Below, piece after piece: positions 1 through 11,057 of a DNA stretch of 64,000 bases. Source of the DNA: Pythium myriotylum (taxonomy: Eukaryota; Oomycota; Peronosporomycetes; Pythiales; Pythiaceae); contig JALJCQ010000030.1 of NCBI GenBank assembly GCA_023091665.1, forward strand, positions 498,501-562,500, in the 5' to 3' direction. The position numbers and the translations under genes are program-made. The notes beneath the pieces were generated by a model that did no database searches, had not been told where the DNA came from, and saw only the letters and a program-made list of their open reading frames with translations. The number at the start of each line of letters is the position of its first letter. Position 1 is the first letter of the stretch.

Positions 1-230
1 GATTGCTGGCATTTTCCGCGCTCTCGGTGACTGTGAAACGCCTTTGCGCTCTCGACCACTGTTCGACACTCCGCGTGGTTCTCGAATGGCGGAACGACCG
101 GCCAGTTGGGTTGCTCGACTTTTCTCGGGATCAGATCCCACGCGTTCTTTTGCTGGTCATCGAGATATTGCTCTCGTCAATCGATCGCTCACTTTTGGAT
201 CTTCCCACAGAGCAACTCTAACATAACAAT

Positions 231-896
231 ATGACGACCAAGGCACCAAAGTTCCTCCGCGTCCTCTACAACCTTCTCGACACCGAGCCGACCTCTATCA
301 TCGCATGGTCGCCCTGCGGTGCTTTCTTCCAAGTCCACGACATCGCTCGCCTCAAGCAATACGTGCTGCCTCGCTACTTCAAACACAACAAGTTTGCGAG
401 CTTCCAGCGTCAGTTGAACAACTTTGGTTTCCGCAAGTGGACGAAGACTCGTGCGAGTGTGTGCACGTTCAGCCACGATGTGCTGGTCAGGTGTCGACCC
501 AGTGAGCTGGCCGACCTCGTCGCTCAAGGAGGCATCGTGTCACCGCACGTGAAGGTTGGCGGGAAGCGCGAGCGAAGTGAGAGCTCGAGTTCAGAGAGCA
601 GCAGTGAAATCGAAGGAGCCAACGAGCTGAAGAAGAGCAAGCATGATGATGATGGCAGCGATGGCGAGAGCTTCGTGGACCTTCTCGTCGACGGCAACGA
701 GGACCACCTAGTGGATCTCTCATTGGAGTTTCTTTCCGCGAGCGACGATGACATCGATTGGATGCATTTGGATGACTCCTCCCACGTAGATGAGCTCCTT
801 GGAGATGACGAGTCGGCTTTCGTTCTTGGTGGCTGTGGGCTCGACATTGACACACTCGAGTCAGAAGAGTGGAGTGAGTTGATGGAGTGCCTTTAG
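231..896 (+). CDS. HSF-type DNA-binding protein, copy A
   Basis: The product is a 221-residue protein with a heat-shock-factor DNA-binding domain at residues 4-91, directly after the start ATG. The hallmark is the recognition-helix region FASFQRQLNNFGFRK, with flanking FFQVHDIARL and WTKTRASVC. HSF domains bind nGAAn-type repeats in promoters, so the protein is probably a nuclear transcription factor. No HR-A/B coiled coil follows the domain. The rest is a basic segment (GGKRERSES) and a strongly acidic tail ending in EWSELMECL, a possible activation motif. At about 220 residues it is shorter than classical HSFs (400-600). It is intronless and sits 600 bases upstream of HSF-B on the same strand. 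A nearly identical copy lies at 30503-31168. The family call is secure; target genes are unknown. Confidence 0.93.
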   Translation: MTTKAPKFLRVLYNLLDTEPTSIIAWSPCGAFFQVHDIARLKQYVLPRYFKHNKFASFQRQLNNFGFRKWTKTRASVCTFSHDVLVRCRPSELADLVAQGGIVSPHVKVGGKRERSESSSSESSSEIEGANELKKSKHDDDGSDGESFVDLLVDGNEDHLVDLSLEFLSASDDDIDWMHLDDSSHVDELLGDDESAFVLGGCGLDIDTLESEEWSELMECL

Positions 897-1497
897 GTAG
901 TTGAGACAGATATGATATAGAGATGCCATTTATTCAATACAAAGTCATTTCACCCGAACATTTCTTGGCGTGTTCGTGTTTTCTCTCCGAACCGTGATGT
1001 TGTTGCAGAGTTCAACTAGTAAATTCTAATAGCTCGGCTGGTTGTCGACATCGAAAGCTCAACGCTACTCACGGTGGACGTCACGAGCCATGGAAGTAGG
1101 TCGTGCAGCAGCAGAGTGACCTTCCCTAGCGGTTGGGTGAAGGAGTTGCGAGCTAGATCGCGAGTCCATCGCAAAATTGCCGAGTAGATCAGCCATCTAG
1201 TTGTTCGCACGGACATGATGAGCCCAGTGACGGATGTAGACTTGGTCCGCTAGCCTTGTCTCCGAACCGTGACGTTGCTGGAAGATCGTGGCCACCTCTT
1301 CTTAATGAATAGCGACTAGTGAAATGGCTACACTCGCCCTCGAACCAGTTGCTCGAATGCGTTGTTCGCCGACTGTGCGCCGAACGCTCTACCATCTGTG
1401 TTCCTCGCGTGTTCTTCGGCCAGGAAGACGAACGCTGCGTGACCTGCCTTATCCTTTGCCACTTCAAAATCGGAGACCAACTCGACACAACGTCACC

Positions 1498-2118
1498 ATG
1501 GCGTCCGTTCCCAAGTTCCTCCGCGTCCTCTACAACCTCCTCGACACCGAGCCGACCTCCATCATCGCATGGTCGCCCTGCGGTACTTTCTTCCAAGTCC
1601 ACGACATTGCGCGCCTGGAGCAGCATGTGCTGCCTCGCTACTTCAAACACAACAAGTTTGCGAGTTTCCAGCGTCAGTTGAACAACTTTGGTTTCCGCAA
1701 GTGGACGAAGACTCGTGCGAGTGTGTGCACGTTCAGCCACGATGTGCTGGTGCGATGCAAGCCTTATGAGCTGCCAGAAATGGTGGCCAAGTCCACACCC
1801 ACAGCCTCCCCAGTGTCTCTCAAGCGTCCGCGGAGCCAGAGTCCGTCACCATCTTCTCCTATGAAGAAGCTCAAGACAACGACCGTTGTTGAGTTGGAGT
1901 CAGATGCTTCCGATCTGCTGAGTTTCGACTGGTGCGTCATGGCCAATGACGAACCATTCGATGAGTTCTGTGTTGACGACTGCGTCGGGATGCCCATCGA
2001 AATGTTCTTTCCTGAGTCGCTAGCAGAGGTCAGTGAATTCATCGAGCCCCTGCAATTCGGTGAGGCGGGCAACTTCGACGAGAGCGAGTGGCAGCTGCTT
2101 GCTCAGTGCTTGGCTTAA
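1498..2118 (+). CDS. HSF-type DNA-binding protein, copy B
   Basis: This 206-residue protein starts at the ATG in context CACCATGGCG, which gives the same N-terminal layout (MASVPKFLRV) as the other HSF copies. An in-frame ATG at 1324 would add 58 residues with no family match. The HSF domain spans residues 4-91 and contains RQLNNFGFRK. The tail holds a proline/serine-rich basic patch (KRPRSQSPSPSSPMKKLK) and an acidic end, SEWQLLAQCLA. It lacks an HR-A/B region. Its DNA-binding domain is nearly identical to copy A, but the tails are unrelated except for the final W-x-x-L-x-x-C-L pattern. Its mirror copy at 29284-29901 differs most in the last 35 residues. A role as an inducible transcription factor is inference from the family. 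Confidence 0.9.
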   Translation: MASVPKFLRVLYNLLDTEPTSIIAWSPCGTFFQVHDIARLEQHVLPRYFKHNKFASFQRQLNNFGFRKWTKTRASVCTFSHDVLVRCKPYELPEMVAKSTPTASPVSLKRPRSQSPSPSSPMKKLKTTTVVELESDASDLLSFDWCVMANDEPFDEFCVDDCVGMPIEMFFPESLAEVSEFIEPLQFGEAGNFDESEWQLLAQCLA

Positions 2119-2345
2119 TGCGTTGATAGAAAGTGAACCCTTCAACTCTACGTACCACGTCTCGTGCTTGAACTCTCAACAGCCAATTTTCCATGTCCAC
2201 TCACCATCCCCACGATCAGTAGACCGCCCCCTCCGCTGTAGAGACCCTCCGTCCAGTCGCCCATAACGGATCCTTCGAATGGTTCGTGGAGAGTCTCCTG
2301 CACTCATTCTTCCTTTCTCCACCCTTCCCAACAAGCTCGCGAGCA

Positions 2346-3769
2346 ATGCGTCTGCTGCTTGCGTTTCTAATGCTCGTGGTTCTCGCGGTCTCGCCAGCGA
2401 CCGCGAAGAACACCACGACGCTCTGCGGTGAGAAGGGCACGAAACGAACTGGGTACCTCAATGACATTTACTACGCGCTCTTCGATTCGACGTCCACGGC
2501 CGTGCCGTCCAAGATCCCGCTCGTGCTCTGGCTCGCCGGTGGACCCGGCTGCTCCGGCCTCATGGCCACGTTGTTCGAGATCGGACCGTGTATGTTTGAC
2601 GAGGAGGCCAACAAGATATCGCCCAACCCGTTCGCGTGGACGACTCAAGCACACGTGATCTTCGTGGATCAGCCACGAGGCACGGGCTTCTCGAAGCCTT
2701 TCGAGCCCCCGGGATGGACGGAGGAGCTGGCCATGCAACAGCTCGCTGGGTTCGTGGACGCGTTCTTCAAGAAGTACCCGATACTGCGAGCCAACGACTT
2801 TTTCATCTTTGGCGAGAGCTGGGGCGGCCACTACGCACCGGATCTCGGTGCGTTGCTGGTGAAGCAGGACGCGAGCTGGCGCACGCGGCTCAAGGGCGTC
2901 GGCATTGGCAACGGTCTCGTCTCGCCCATCGCAAACCTGCAGACATACCTCGACTTTGCCAAGCAGAACAAGTACGCCAACGATTTGCTGGGCGATCTGG
3001 AGCCGGTGCTGCAGCAGAAGATCGCACAGGCGCTCGACCTGAGCATCCAATGTCAGCAAGCGCTGGCACCAAAGACCGGCAGTGTCCGCGCGCTGGCGTT
3101 TGAGGCCGACGACGATGCACCGCCTGCGGTTTGTCTCCAGGCTGCTGGTGCAGTGTACGACACCCAGAACACAGCGTTGTACGGGATTGTTTCCGCCGGC
3201 CACAACCCGTATGATCTGCGCCGTCCCTGCCGAGACGACCCGACGCAGTACTGCTACTACTTCTCTCGCCTTGAGGACTACGTGAACAAGAACGCACTTG
3301 GCTACTTTGGCGTGCCTGCGGACAGCAAGTGGACCATGTGCAGCCTCGACGTTGCTGGCTCGCTTGCGCCTGTGGACAATATCCTCGAGAGTGGAAGGAA
3401 CGTCGCGACCCTGCTCGACAATGGCGTGCGAGTGCTTGTTTTCGTGGGCGACGCCGACGCCACGTGCTCGTGGAACAACCAGGACCGCTGGACACGGGAC
3501 TTGCAGTGGAAGGGCAAGGCGGCATTCAACCAGGCCGCTGTCAAGAAGCTTGTCTTTGGGGGCACGGTTCGCACAGCCCGAGGCTTGAGTCTCGCACGCA
3601 TCTACGACGCCGGCCATGTGAGTGATCTAGATTCTTCTGGAGATTGATGTGGGTGGAGCTGACGTGGTTCTCTGTGTAGATGCTTCCTCACGACCAGCCG
3701 CAGGTTGCGCTCGAGTTGCTGCGCGCGTTTGTGGGCGCCTGTCGCGCCGACGGCTCGGTGTTCAGCTAG
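2346..3769 (+). CDS. Secreted serine carboxypeptidase (peptidase family S10)
   Basis: Two exons, 2346-3617 and 3680-3769, encode 453 residues. A signal peptide (MRLLLAFLMLVVLAVSPATA) precedes the mature protein. S10 hallmarks are visible: WLAGGPGCSG forming the oxyanion hole, FGESWGGHYAPD with nucleophile Ser158, FVGDADATCSW with the catalytic Asp, and AGH with the catalytic His as the last codon of exon 1. The 62-nt intron (GTGAGT...TGTGTAG) joins it to MLPHDQP, restoring the standard GHM-PxDQP motif. Without splicing the frame ends early. The enzyme removes C-terminal amino acids at acidic pH, in the vacuole or outside the cell. An in-frame ATG at 2286 is further upstream, but the one at 2346 gives the clean signal peptide. 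A paralogue at 34933-36384 has the intron in the same place. Confidence 0.95.
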
Positions 3770-3910
3770 AGCTCTAGAACCACAACCAGCGGCGAAGATT
3801 AATCAATTGCATTTCTTACGTTGACAACTTTCTGGGCGAGGGTAGGGAAGGAATAGGAATTCTTATCACGGCACACTTGGAGAGGCAATATATCTACATG
3901 GTCGAGTCGG

Positions 3911-4576
3911 TCATCTCAAGTGGTCGTAGTTGCACGAGAGACAGAAGACGCGGTCGTACTGCTCGTCACAGCTACAAACACACACAATCCGTGAGAAACC
4001 AAAATCCATATCCTCTCCGTTCAAAAGAGAAACAGTCAGTCGACGTACTTGATCGTGGAGCAGTGGGAGCAAAACACGTTGGCGCAGCCGTCGCACTCGC
4101 GGCTGCAGCACGCGCCCATCGCGCGCTCGCAGTGCGCGCAGCGCTGCATGTCGGCGCACGGCACCGCGGCCTGCTTCGCGTGCTGCGTCGCCACGCACAC
4201 CGAGCAGCTTGCCGTGGCCGGCGCCGTCGCCTGCGCGCCGCCAAAGAGCCCCGTGAGCGTCATCTGCGCGCGCTTCTTCATGCGCGCGGCCGACGTCGCC
4301 GCCGTCATCAGCCGACTCAGCGCGTCTACCAAGTCAATCGATAAAAACGAGTCAGCGTCCATTTTCTTCCCTTTGAAGCTTGACAAGGGCATTACCCATG
4401 GGCATGCTGCGGTCGCGCATGCGCTTGGTCGGCGTCATCTCGGCGGCCGCCGACACGCCCGCGAGCGCGCGCCAGGGCGAGCGCTGGGCGCCGAGCCGAA
4501 GCGGCGACTGGTAGGAGAAGCGCTCGCCGTGGGGCGCGGCGCAGGGCTCGGCGTCGTCCTCGCGCGGGCGCTTCAT
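3911..4576 (-). CDS. SIVA-like cysteine-rich protein
   Basis: Three exons (4576-4396, 4325-4049, 3971-3911) join in frame to give 172 residues. The C-terminal half carries the cysteine pattern of the Siva family: CSVCVA, then CAHCERAMGACCSRECDGC, FCSHC, and after the last intron CDEQYDRVFCLSC. This resembles the human SIVA1 C-terminus, where the cysteines bind zinc. The N-terminus (MKRPRED...) is basic and low in structure. In animals Siva acts in apoptosis and receptor signalling and binds several partners; what it does in an oomycete is unknown. The second intron was chosen because only the GTACGT donor at 4048 restores the Cys-rich reading. It is transcribed in the same direction as NLE1, with about 180 bases between the coding regions. 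Confidence 0.82.
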
Positions 4577-4757
4577 CTCTCGTGTAGTGTCAACTGGCCT
4601 CCGCGCTGGCTTGTGAGGAGCTCCGTGAAAAATGGCGGGAGAGTGTTTAAAACACTGCTTGAAGATCGCTTGTTTTATACAGAAATGCAGTACAGAGACT
4701 CTATTTGGGTAGGCAGAAAAGCTGTTTTAAACAAGTGGTGGATATTGGAAAAAGACA

Positions 4758-6549
4758 TTAGTGGCGCCACCTGTAGTCACAAAAACGAGGTTAGTGTACC
4801 CATGTGACGGAGACCTCGTGAGCAGATCCAAAGATTCGACGTACACTTTGATCTTGCGGTCTTTGCTGCCGGACGCGACCTTGTCGCCGTTCGGACTCCA
4901 GTCGAGTGCGTAGACTTCGTCCTCGTGGCCCGAGAGCGTGACTTTGGCGTTCTTCGGGTCGGCGAGTTCCCACACTTTGACCGTCGAGTCCTTGCTCGCA
5001 GACACGATCAGTCGGCTGTCCGCTGACCAGCACACCTGGTACACGGCGCCGACGTGGCCTGTGAGCGTCGCTATGAACTTGCCCGTCTGTCCGTTCCAGA
5101 TCTTGACTTTCTTGTCGAACGACGCGCTCGCGAAATACCGTCCATCGGGCGAGAAGCTCAGGTGGTTCACGGGCTGCTGGTGGCCCGTGAGTCGCTCGAT
5201 CGGCTTCTTGTTCTCGGCTGGTTCCCAGAAGAAAAGCGTGAAGTCGTCAGATCCGGACACGAGACGCTCGGGCTGGCTCTTGCGCACAGCGTTGTATCGC
5301 TCCAATGCGGCTTGCTGCATCTCTTCGCGAGAGGCGAAGCGACGGTTCGTGTGGTCGAACGGCCCAGACCGACACACGTAGTCGACGTTCAGTGCGAGTG
5401 TGTTGATACGGTGACCGTGGCCGATCAGCGTGCGCACAAGCTTGCCCAAAGAGTCGCCCTCGACGGCCCATACCTTGATCGTACGATCGCGCGACGCGCT
5501 GTACAAGAGACCTTCGCCTCCCCACTTGACACACTCGACCGAGTCAGTGTGGCCCGACAACGAAATGAGCTGGCGACCAGTGCGGGCATTCCAGATCTTG
5601 ATCGTGCCATCCTTGGAGCCACTGGCAAAACGCTCACATGTTGCATTACGGTGCATGGGCTCCCACGAGAGCGAGTTCACCCATTGCTTGTGCCCCGTGA
5701 GCGGCTGGCCGATCTGCTTGCCCGTTGCCGGGTCCCACAATCGAATCTCGCCATTGCGATCCGCCGACGCAAAGCGCTCACCGTCTGGTGACCACGCTGT
5801 ACACAGCACGTGGTGCTTGTGGCCACGGCCCGTGTGCTTGGGCATGCAGGTGTTCGTGTCCCAGAACCGCACAGTCGCGTCGCCGCCGCCACTCGCGAGC
5901 CGCTTGCCGTCCGGACTGAAACTCACATGGAGAATCGCCTCGGAATGGCCCTGCAAAGTATCACTGCAGCGCGTGACAGGACGCACGCGGAACGCCGCGA
6001 GCGGCTGGAACGTGATCGTCAGTGCAGCTTCCGTCGACAGTTTCTACAATGACCAACTCCCCATCAGCACACCCGGGTCATTCGCTGCCCTCTTGCTCAC
6101 TGAATCCATACCAGCTCCTCGACAGTCTCCTGCAGCGACTTGGTCACTTCGGTCTCGCCGACGTAGAACGTGTACGGCACGCGCGCCTTGCCGGTCTGCT
6201 CGAGCAGCTGGTTCACGAGCTCCTCCATTTGATTCACATTCGAGCTCAGCGGCAAGTCCAAGCGCGGGCCCACGCTGCGTCCCTACAGAGCACCACCGCG
6301 CAATTCAAACCACTAAGTTCCTGGCGCTTTACACTGTCCATCATCGCTCCGGAGACGCACCTCGTCGCTCTGGAACTGCGCAATGATGGACATGGGCGAC
6401 TCGTCTTCGTTGTCGTCCTCGTCGTCCTCGTTGGGCTCCTCGACCGGCGCCGGCGCCGCGGCCGACGAGCCGTAGAGGCTCGTGAACTGCTCGGGCGCGT
6501 CCACCTTGAGCTTCTTCTTGCTCGGCTCCTGGATCGTCAGGCTCGCCAT
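4758..6549 (-). CDS. NLE1: Notchless-family WD40 ribosome-assembly factor
   Basis: Four exons (6549-6361, 6282-6112, 6043-4845, 4770-4758) give 523 residues. After an acidic leader comes the NLE N-terminal ubiquitin-like domain (roughly residues 55-135, ending ITFQPLAAFRVRPVTRC). Eight WD40 repeats follow (for example GHSEAILHVSFSPDGKRLASG). The protein ends KIKVWRH, as expected for the family. NLE1 (yeast Rsa4) binds the pre-60S ribosome, where the AAA ATPase Rea1/Midasin pulls on its ubiquitin-like domain to drive remodelling in the nucleolus and nucleoplasm. The last coding exon is only 13 nt. It is supported because it restores the family C-terminus VWRH, whereas reading through gives an unrelated tail. 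The gene is divergent from the IQ/coiled-coil gene to the right. Confidence 0.95.
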
Positions 6550-7119
6550 CGTTCGGGCTAAAGGTTCCTCGTCAAGAGCTACGCTGGTTGACAACCTTTG
6601 GCGGCACGCGACCAACCAGTCAGACGGTTTGTATCGTGAGGAATTCACCACGTTATGAAGTTTCGAACGATGTACTGACATAAGGGAGAGGCATCCAACG
6701 AAGCTGGTGTCGCGCCGACAGTTTTGCACGGCACTTTCAAGAGATGGTGGAGGTGGTGGAGGTTGCTAAAGTGCCGAGAGGATCGTGTTTGCTTGCATCA
6801 GAGCTGTATCGTGAAGGTGGGAATAGAAGATGAAAAGGTGCACTGTTTATGTGTGAGATGCCACACACCTGCCTGCCTTGGACGACAGGGGGTCTTGGGG
6901 AAGACGGAGAAGACTAGCTTCACATTTGCAAATCTCTTCGTTGGTCTTACTGGCGTGTCACTATAAGAAAACATTAGTGGGCAAGAGGCCTTTGCGGTCC
7001 TCACAGACTAGATAATCACTGCGGTCACTTATCAAGACGGACTTGAATGGAGCTGGTCGTCCATGCTAATCATGTTTTGAACGTGCCCAGTCACTGGAGT
7101 TCGCTCGTCTATAATCGCG
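6550..7119. other. Intergenic region between NLE1 and the IQ/coiled-coil gene
   Basis: About 570 bases lie between two divergent genes. Open frames here are short, lack homology I can recognise and do not connect through plausible splice sites. It presumably contains both promoters; no specific motif could be assigned. Confidence 0.5.
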
Positions 7120-10100
7120 ATGGAAGTGGAGCCGATCGTAAGCTTGTTTGAAGAGCGCGCCAAGTATTACTCAACTAGGATGTGACAAAAGCATTCATCA
7201 TCTTGCATATGTGTGGAGCTCTTCTTAGTCTGCTTCTTACTGTAGTCTCGGTGGAGTCCGAGAGGGGAAGCTACTAGTAACAAGAGAAGGCACTCGAGAA
7301 AGCTATCTGCCATTGCTTCCAATATTGGACATACTCGATAGTTTTACCAACAGAATGTACCCATGTTCCTCCACGAAATTGCAGCACTTTCTAGGCGAGT
7401 ATTTGTGGTCCACTCCATCTTCGCCGAAAACGAACCGGCGCGGCGTTCATGTGACTCCCGATGAACGCTGTCAGAAGCTCGTCCAGCTACGAGCATCTCT
7501 CGGTGTGTAACGCTTACTTTGGATTGCTCAGATGCGCTGCTGCTGAGGAAGTAACTGTGACTTCTGAAGGCGGAAGAGCATCGACTAGAGCTAGAACGCA
7601 CGCGCGAGGAGCTACGACACACGAAAAGATTGCTCACGGAACGAGTAAGCATGATGTTCCGGCTAAATGTCAATGGCGAAAGGCTAACGGGCTTCCTTAA
7701 AAATCTGACAGGATACCGAGATCTTGCAGCTCAAAACTGCCCACCGCAAGCTGCAGGAAGTGCTGAGGAAGAAACACAGAGACGTGAGCATCGCGAAAGA
7801 AGATCGGAGGCTTCCAACTCCTTCAACAAGTTCATTGTGGCTACTGTAGCTACAAAATGTATTTGCCGTATTGCGAGCACCACAAGATGCCGAGCTAACC
7901 AAGAAGCGACGTACCGAAGTCGTCGAGCGCCTGCTCATGGAGACGCAACAGAGGGTATGCCGTCGCGAAAGCAGAGTTGAGGTCGCAATCTGATGCGTCC
8001 ACATGGACCAGGTTGCCAATGCCGAAGCAGTTGCCGAGGAGCGAAAGCGTGAGCTGGATAAGCTGCGATTTAGCAGGTTTGACGACCCAGTTTGATTAAT
8101 CCTCGCTCCTGACTAACCATAAAACGTCCGAAACAGCAAGTTTCTGCGATATCAGGAGCTCGATGTTGAGATCGAGGAATGCCACACCGAGATCCAACGC
8201 CTGCGAGCAGAGTTGAGTCAGTACAAGGTCGTGGGTAAGCTAAGAATTTCTCAATCGGATGGTGTTCTGCCTACCAAGCCGAAGAGCAAGTCAGCTCGAC
8301 GAAAGCAAGAGAACGGGAACCAGCGAGAGCGATCCGCGCAGATCGTCCAAAGGCAGATTGTGACACCAGTTATTCGCGTGCCCCAAGAAGTTACAATCGT
8401 TGGTAGAACCGACCGCGACTCCACAGGGCGCGAGAGCTTCGTTGAGAAGACTCGTCGGCGAGCAATTGAAGCCGAGTACCAGAAACAGCTACGACTCGCT
8501 GAGCTCGAGGCCGAATGCGAGTTGGAGGAGAACTTGCGGATCCGAGCCAAGCGAGAAGCGGCTGCACAAGCCGAAATGAGAAGGAAAACCCGAGAAGAGA
8601 GGCGAAAAATTGAGCGAGAGACTTTGATCGATCGTTGCACAGTCCAAACAGACGTTCCAACAAGTGAAGAGCGACGAACAACTAACCCCACCGTAATCGT
8701 AGAAGTTATGCAAGTGGAGGAGATTCCTCCGCCTCATGAGGTCTCAGCGGTGTTGGAAAGCGCCGTTGATTCTAGCGCTGCGAGGATTCAACATGCGTGG
8801 AGGTCTCGACGAGCCAAATTAGATTACGTATGTGAAGGCACGACACCTATCGGCGAAGCTGTGACTCCAGATCAGCCACTCTCTACTGCTGATTTTAACG
8901 TGTCTGAGCCAAAAGTATACGAGGAAGACGCTTTCGACGACGAACCCAGCGATGAATCTGATAGTGAGCGCGACACAACTATCAGAGAGCCAATAGACAA
9001 GGCAACTGTCGATCACATAATCGACAACGAGCTCGATGAGATCTCTGATGAGACCGATGACGGCAAGCCAGCCGAGAACCAAGAGTGTGTTGGACCAAAC
9101 GAGACTTCGGTCGATCACAGAAACGATGCTCACGACGTCAATGTCATGAGCGACGATGAGTCGGACAGCCCTGACAATAAAACAATCGACACGATCGCTG
9201 CAGTTGATAACGTAACGGACCACAAACCAGCCGTGATAGATGTACATCCAATAGCCAGTGTCGAGACTAGTGACGGCGGGCTTAGTGTCACCAAGGAAGA
9301 TATCATCACCACGAATGCGAGTGAGGTGGTGAACCATACAGATGAGGAGGACGAGGAAGTGGAAGACCAGGAAGTAGTGGGTGAGGCCGCGGAGAAGACA
9401 GAATTGGAGTCTACTAGTGAGGGCATCGATGATAAGAGTCTACGTGATGACAAGGCTGAAGATGTTCGTGAAGATGAAATGAAAAACAACACTGCAGTAT
9501 CTAATGCAGATGCGGAAGCAATGTTGATTGATGAAGTAAGCACAGAAATCAAAAATCTTGATACCCACCAAAACGACGAATTGAGAAACGTACTTCTGAC
9601 GCCAGTTGAAGGCGCATCCAATTCTAACATCGAGGAGGAAAGCATATCGAGTTCTTATAACAAGGAAGAACGTCCCCAGGAGTCCGAGGCTTGTTCTTCT
9701 TCCGATAGCAAGGATGCAGTTACCATGGACACACCACGGTCTGAGGACACGTATAGATCCGAGACTTCCCGAGAAGACGTCGACAACCACACACATGAAG
9801 CAGAATCAATGCCAGATCCACAGCCCATGGAGCAAATAACGCCGATTGATTCAGCGGAGGAGACAATTCAGGAGTGCGAAGTCGCGATTAATGCTGCGTC
9901 GTCGCTAATCCACAACCAGATCGAGTCAGCACTAGCAGAGCCCACTCCACCCGTCATAACATCAGGAGATACACCACTTAGCGATGGTCTGTCAGACGAA
10001 GAACGAACCCAAGCCATGGACTTAGCTGCAAGGAAGATTCAGCGGTTCTGGCGTGATATGGAGGCTAAGTACGAAGCCAGGCAGACTTCCGCGAGAGAGG

Positions 10101-10255
10101 CCGAGGAAAAACCTGCCGAAAATGTTGCTGCAACTCAAGCCGTGGAATCAGAAGCCGCGACACCGAGGGATGCGAGTGAGCTGGGCTCGCCCGAAGGTGT
10201 TGAGAGTCCAGTGGCCTCGGAGGAAGAGGAAGACGGTGGTGGCGGTAGCTGGTGA
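7120..10255 (+). CDS. Coiled-coil protein with two IQ motifs
   Basis: Five 3' exons are firm because all phases close: 7570-7644, 7712-7783, 7850-7954, 8012-8076 and 8137-10255 (811 residues). They encode a long charged coiled coil (RLLTERDTEILQLKTAHRKL and onward) to about 8650. An acidic low-complexity stretch follows, with two IQ-like calmodulin-binding motifs: AARIQHAWRSRRAK near 8780 and AARKIQRFWRDMEAKY near 10030. The 5' part is uncertain. An ATG at 7120 (MEVEPIVSLFEERAKYY) is a good first exon, and 7355-7510 looks partly coding, but I could not close a unique splice path. The acceptor before 7570 would be a non-canonical AAG. A strong GTGAGT at the stop codon could alternatively extend the gene. 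The function is not recognised; cytoskeletal or ciliary scaffolds have this architecture. Confidence 0.65.
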
Positions 10256-10400
10256 GTGTGAGGGTTCGCATTTCAACTGATACCTTCCAAGTAGAGCAAC
10301 TTCTACCTTCGCGCAACGTTCGTGCAACGTGAGCAGCCTTCTCACAATTGTGACCGGGCATCCCATTTCTGTGACCTCGTCGAAGAGAGATCAACCGAGC

Positions 10401-11045
10401 ATGATCGCGTGCGTCGCGATCGTCAGCGCGGCGGTACGGAGCCTTCCACGCGCTCGCTGGGCGTCTCTACGTGTTCTCACTGTGCGCGCGCGTCGATTGC
10501 CGTTCGATCGCGACCTCTCGCGTCGTTTGATTCGCAGAATAGCCCGCTCTACATCCGCGAGTTCGAAGAAGACCAGGACCTGGGCTTCCACTTCGTGGCG
10601 CACGTCTCGCTCGACATTATCGAGGAGAAGCTGCGCGTGACCAGCACACTGACCTCGAAAGATGACATGTATTTGGGCTTCCTGGGCCCCATCGAGGACT
10701 ACCGAGTGTGCGTGGGGACCGACTTGTTGCCTTGAAGTAGAAGTATGCTCATGCGTTCCGTTGTGTAGGTACGCCTACGTGACCAACACGTCAGTCAAAC
10801 TCATTGCAATCATGGAAGATGCACCGGTGCGCGACTCGGAGCTGCGATTGGTAAGGTCCATCAGGCGCATGGCCAGCTTCTCACCATGCTGATCCTTCGT
10901 TGGTTTCCAGTTCTTCGGAGAGTTGCACAAGCTGTACGTGAACGCGATCTCGAACCCGTTCGCACCGATCGGCGAGCGTATCACGTCACCGCTCTTTGAC
11001 AAAAAGGTCTCGGCACTCGTCACGCAGCACAACAGTAGCGGCTAA
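10401..11045 (+). CDS. TRAPPC2L: TRAPP complex subunit 2-like
   Basis: Four exons (10401-10433, 10538-10707, 10769-10850, 10911-11045) give 139 residues, the family's usual length (human 140). Clear family signatures are NSPLYIREFEEDQDLGFHF, a DMYLGFLGPIEDYRVYAYVT stretch split by an intron, and ISNPFAPIGERI near the end. The protein adopts the longin-like sedlin fold and is a small adaptor subunit of TRAPP tethering complexes, which activate Rab1/Rab11 GTPases at the Golgi. The first exon is only 11 codons (MIACVAIVSAA), matching the start of human TRAPPC2L. The stop codon is 12 bases from the stop of the convergent PELO gene, so the 3' UTRs overlap. Confidence 0.95.
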
Positions 11046-11057
11046 TACGTGATGTAT

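Larger units (their letters stand above)
1..2120. repeat. Left arm of a large inverted repeat (HSF-A/HSF-B unit)
   Basis: This segment reads, in reverse complement, as 29284-31398. The first 230 bases and the roughly 600-base stretch between the two HSF genes (about 900-1490) match the other arm almost base for base. The coding parts differ at scattered sites, and similarity falls off over the last 100-150 bases of HSF-B. The repeat stops at the HSF-B stop codon. The left end is cut by the window edge, so the arm probably continues outside. The 897-1497 spacer holds no gene; a 66-codon antisense frame in it is identical in both arms, but the whole spacer is identical there. The arms are separated by about 27 kb of single-copy genes. 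An assembly or haplotype artefact is possible, but divergence within the coding parts argues for two real copies. Confidence 0.85.

Noticed and set aside
1016..1216. 66-codon frame identical in both repeat arms (also 30183-30383)
   Set aside because: The whole spacer is identical between arms, so identity reflects recent duplication or conversion, not selection on a peptide. Its start is not a good ATG context.
2367..3617. 416-codon antisense frame over the serine carboxypeptidase
   Set aside because: GC-rich codon structure keeps the antisense frame open; the sense strand has a full S10 protein.
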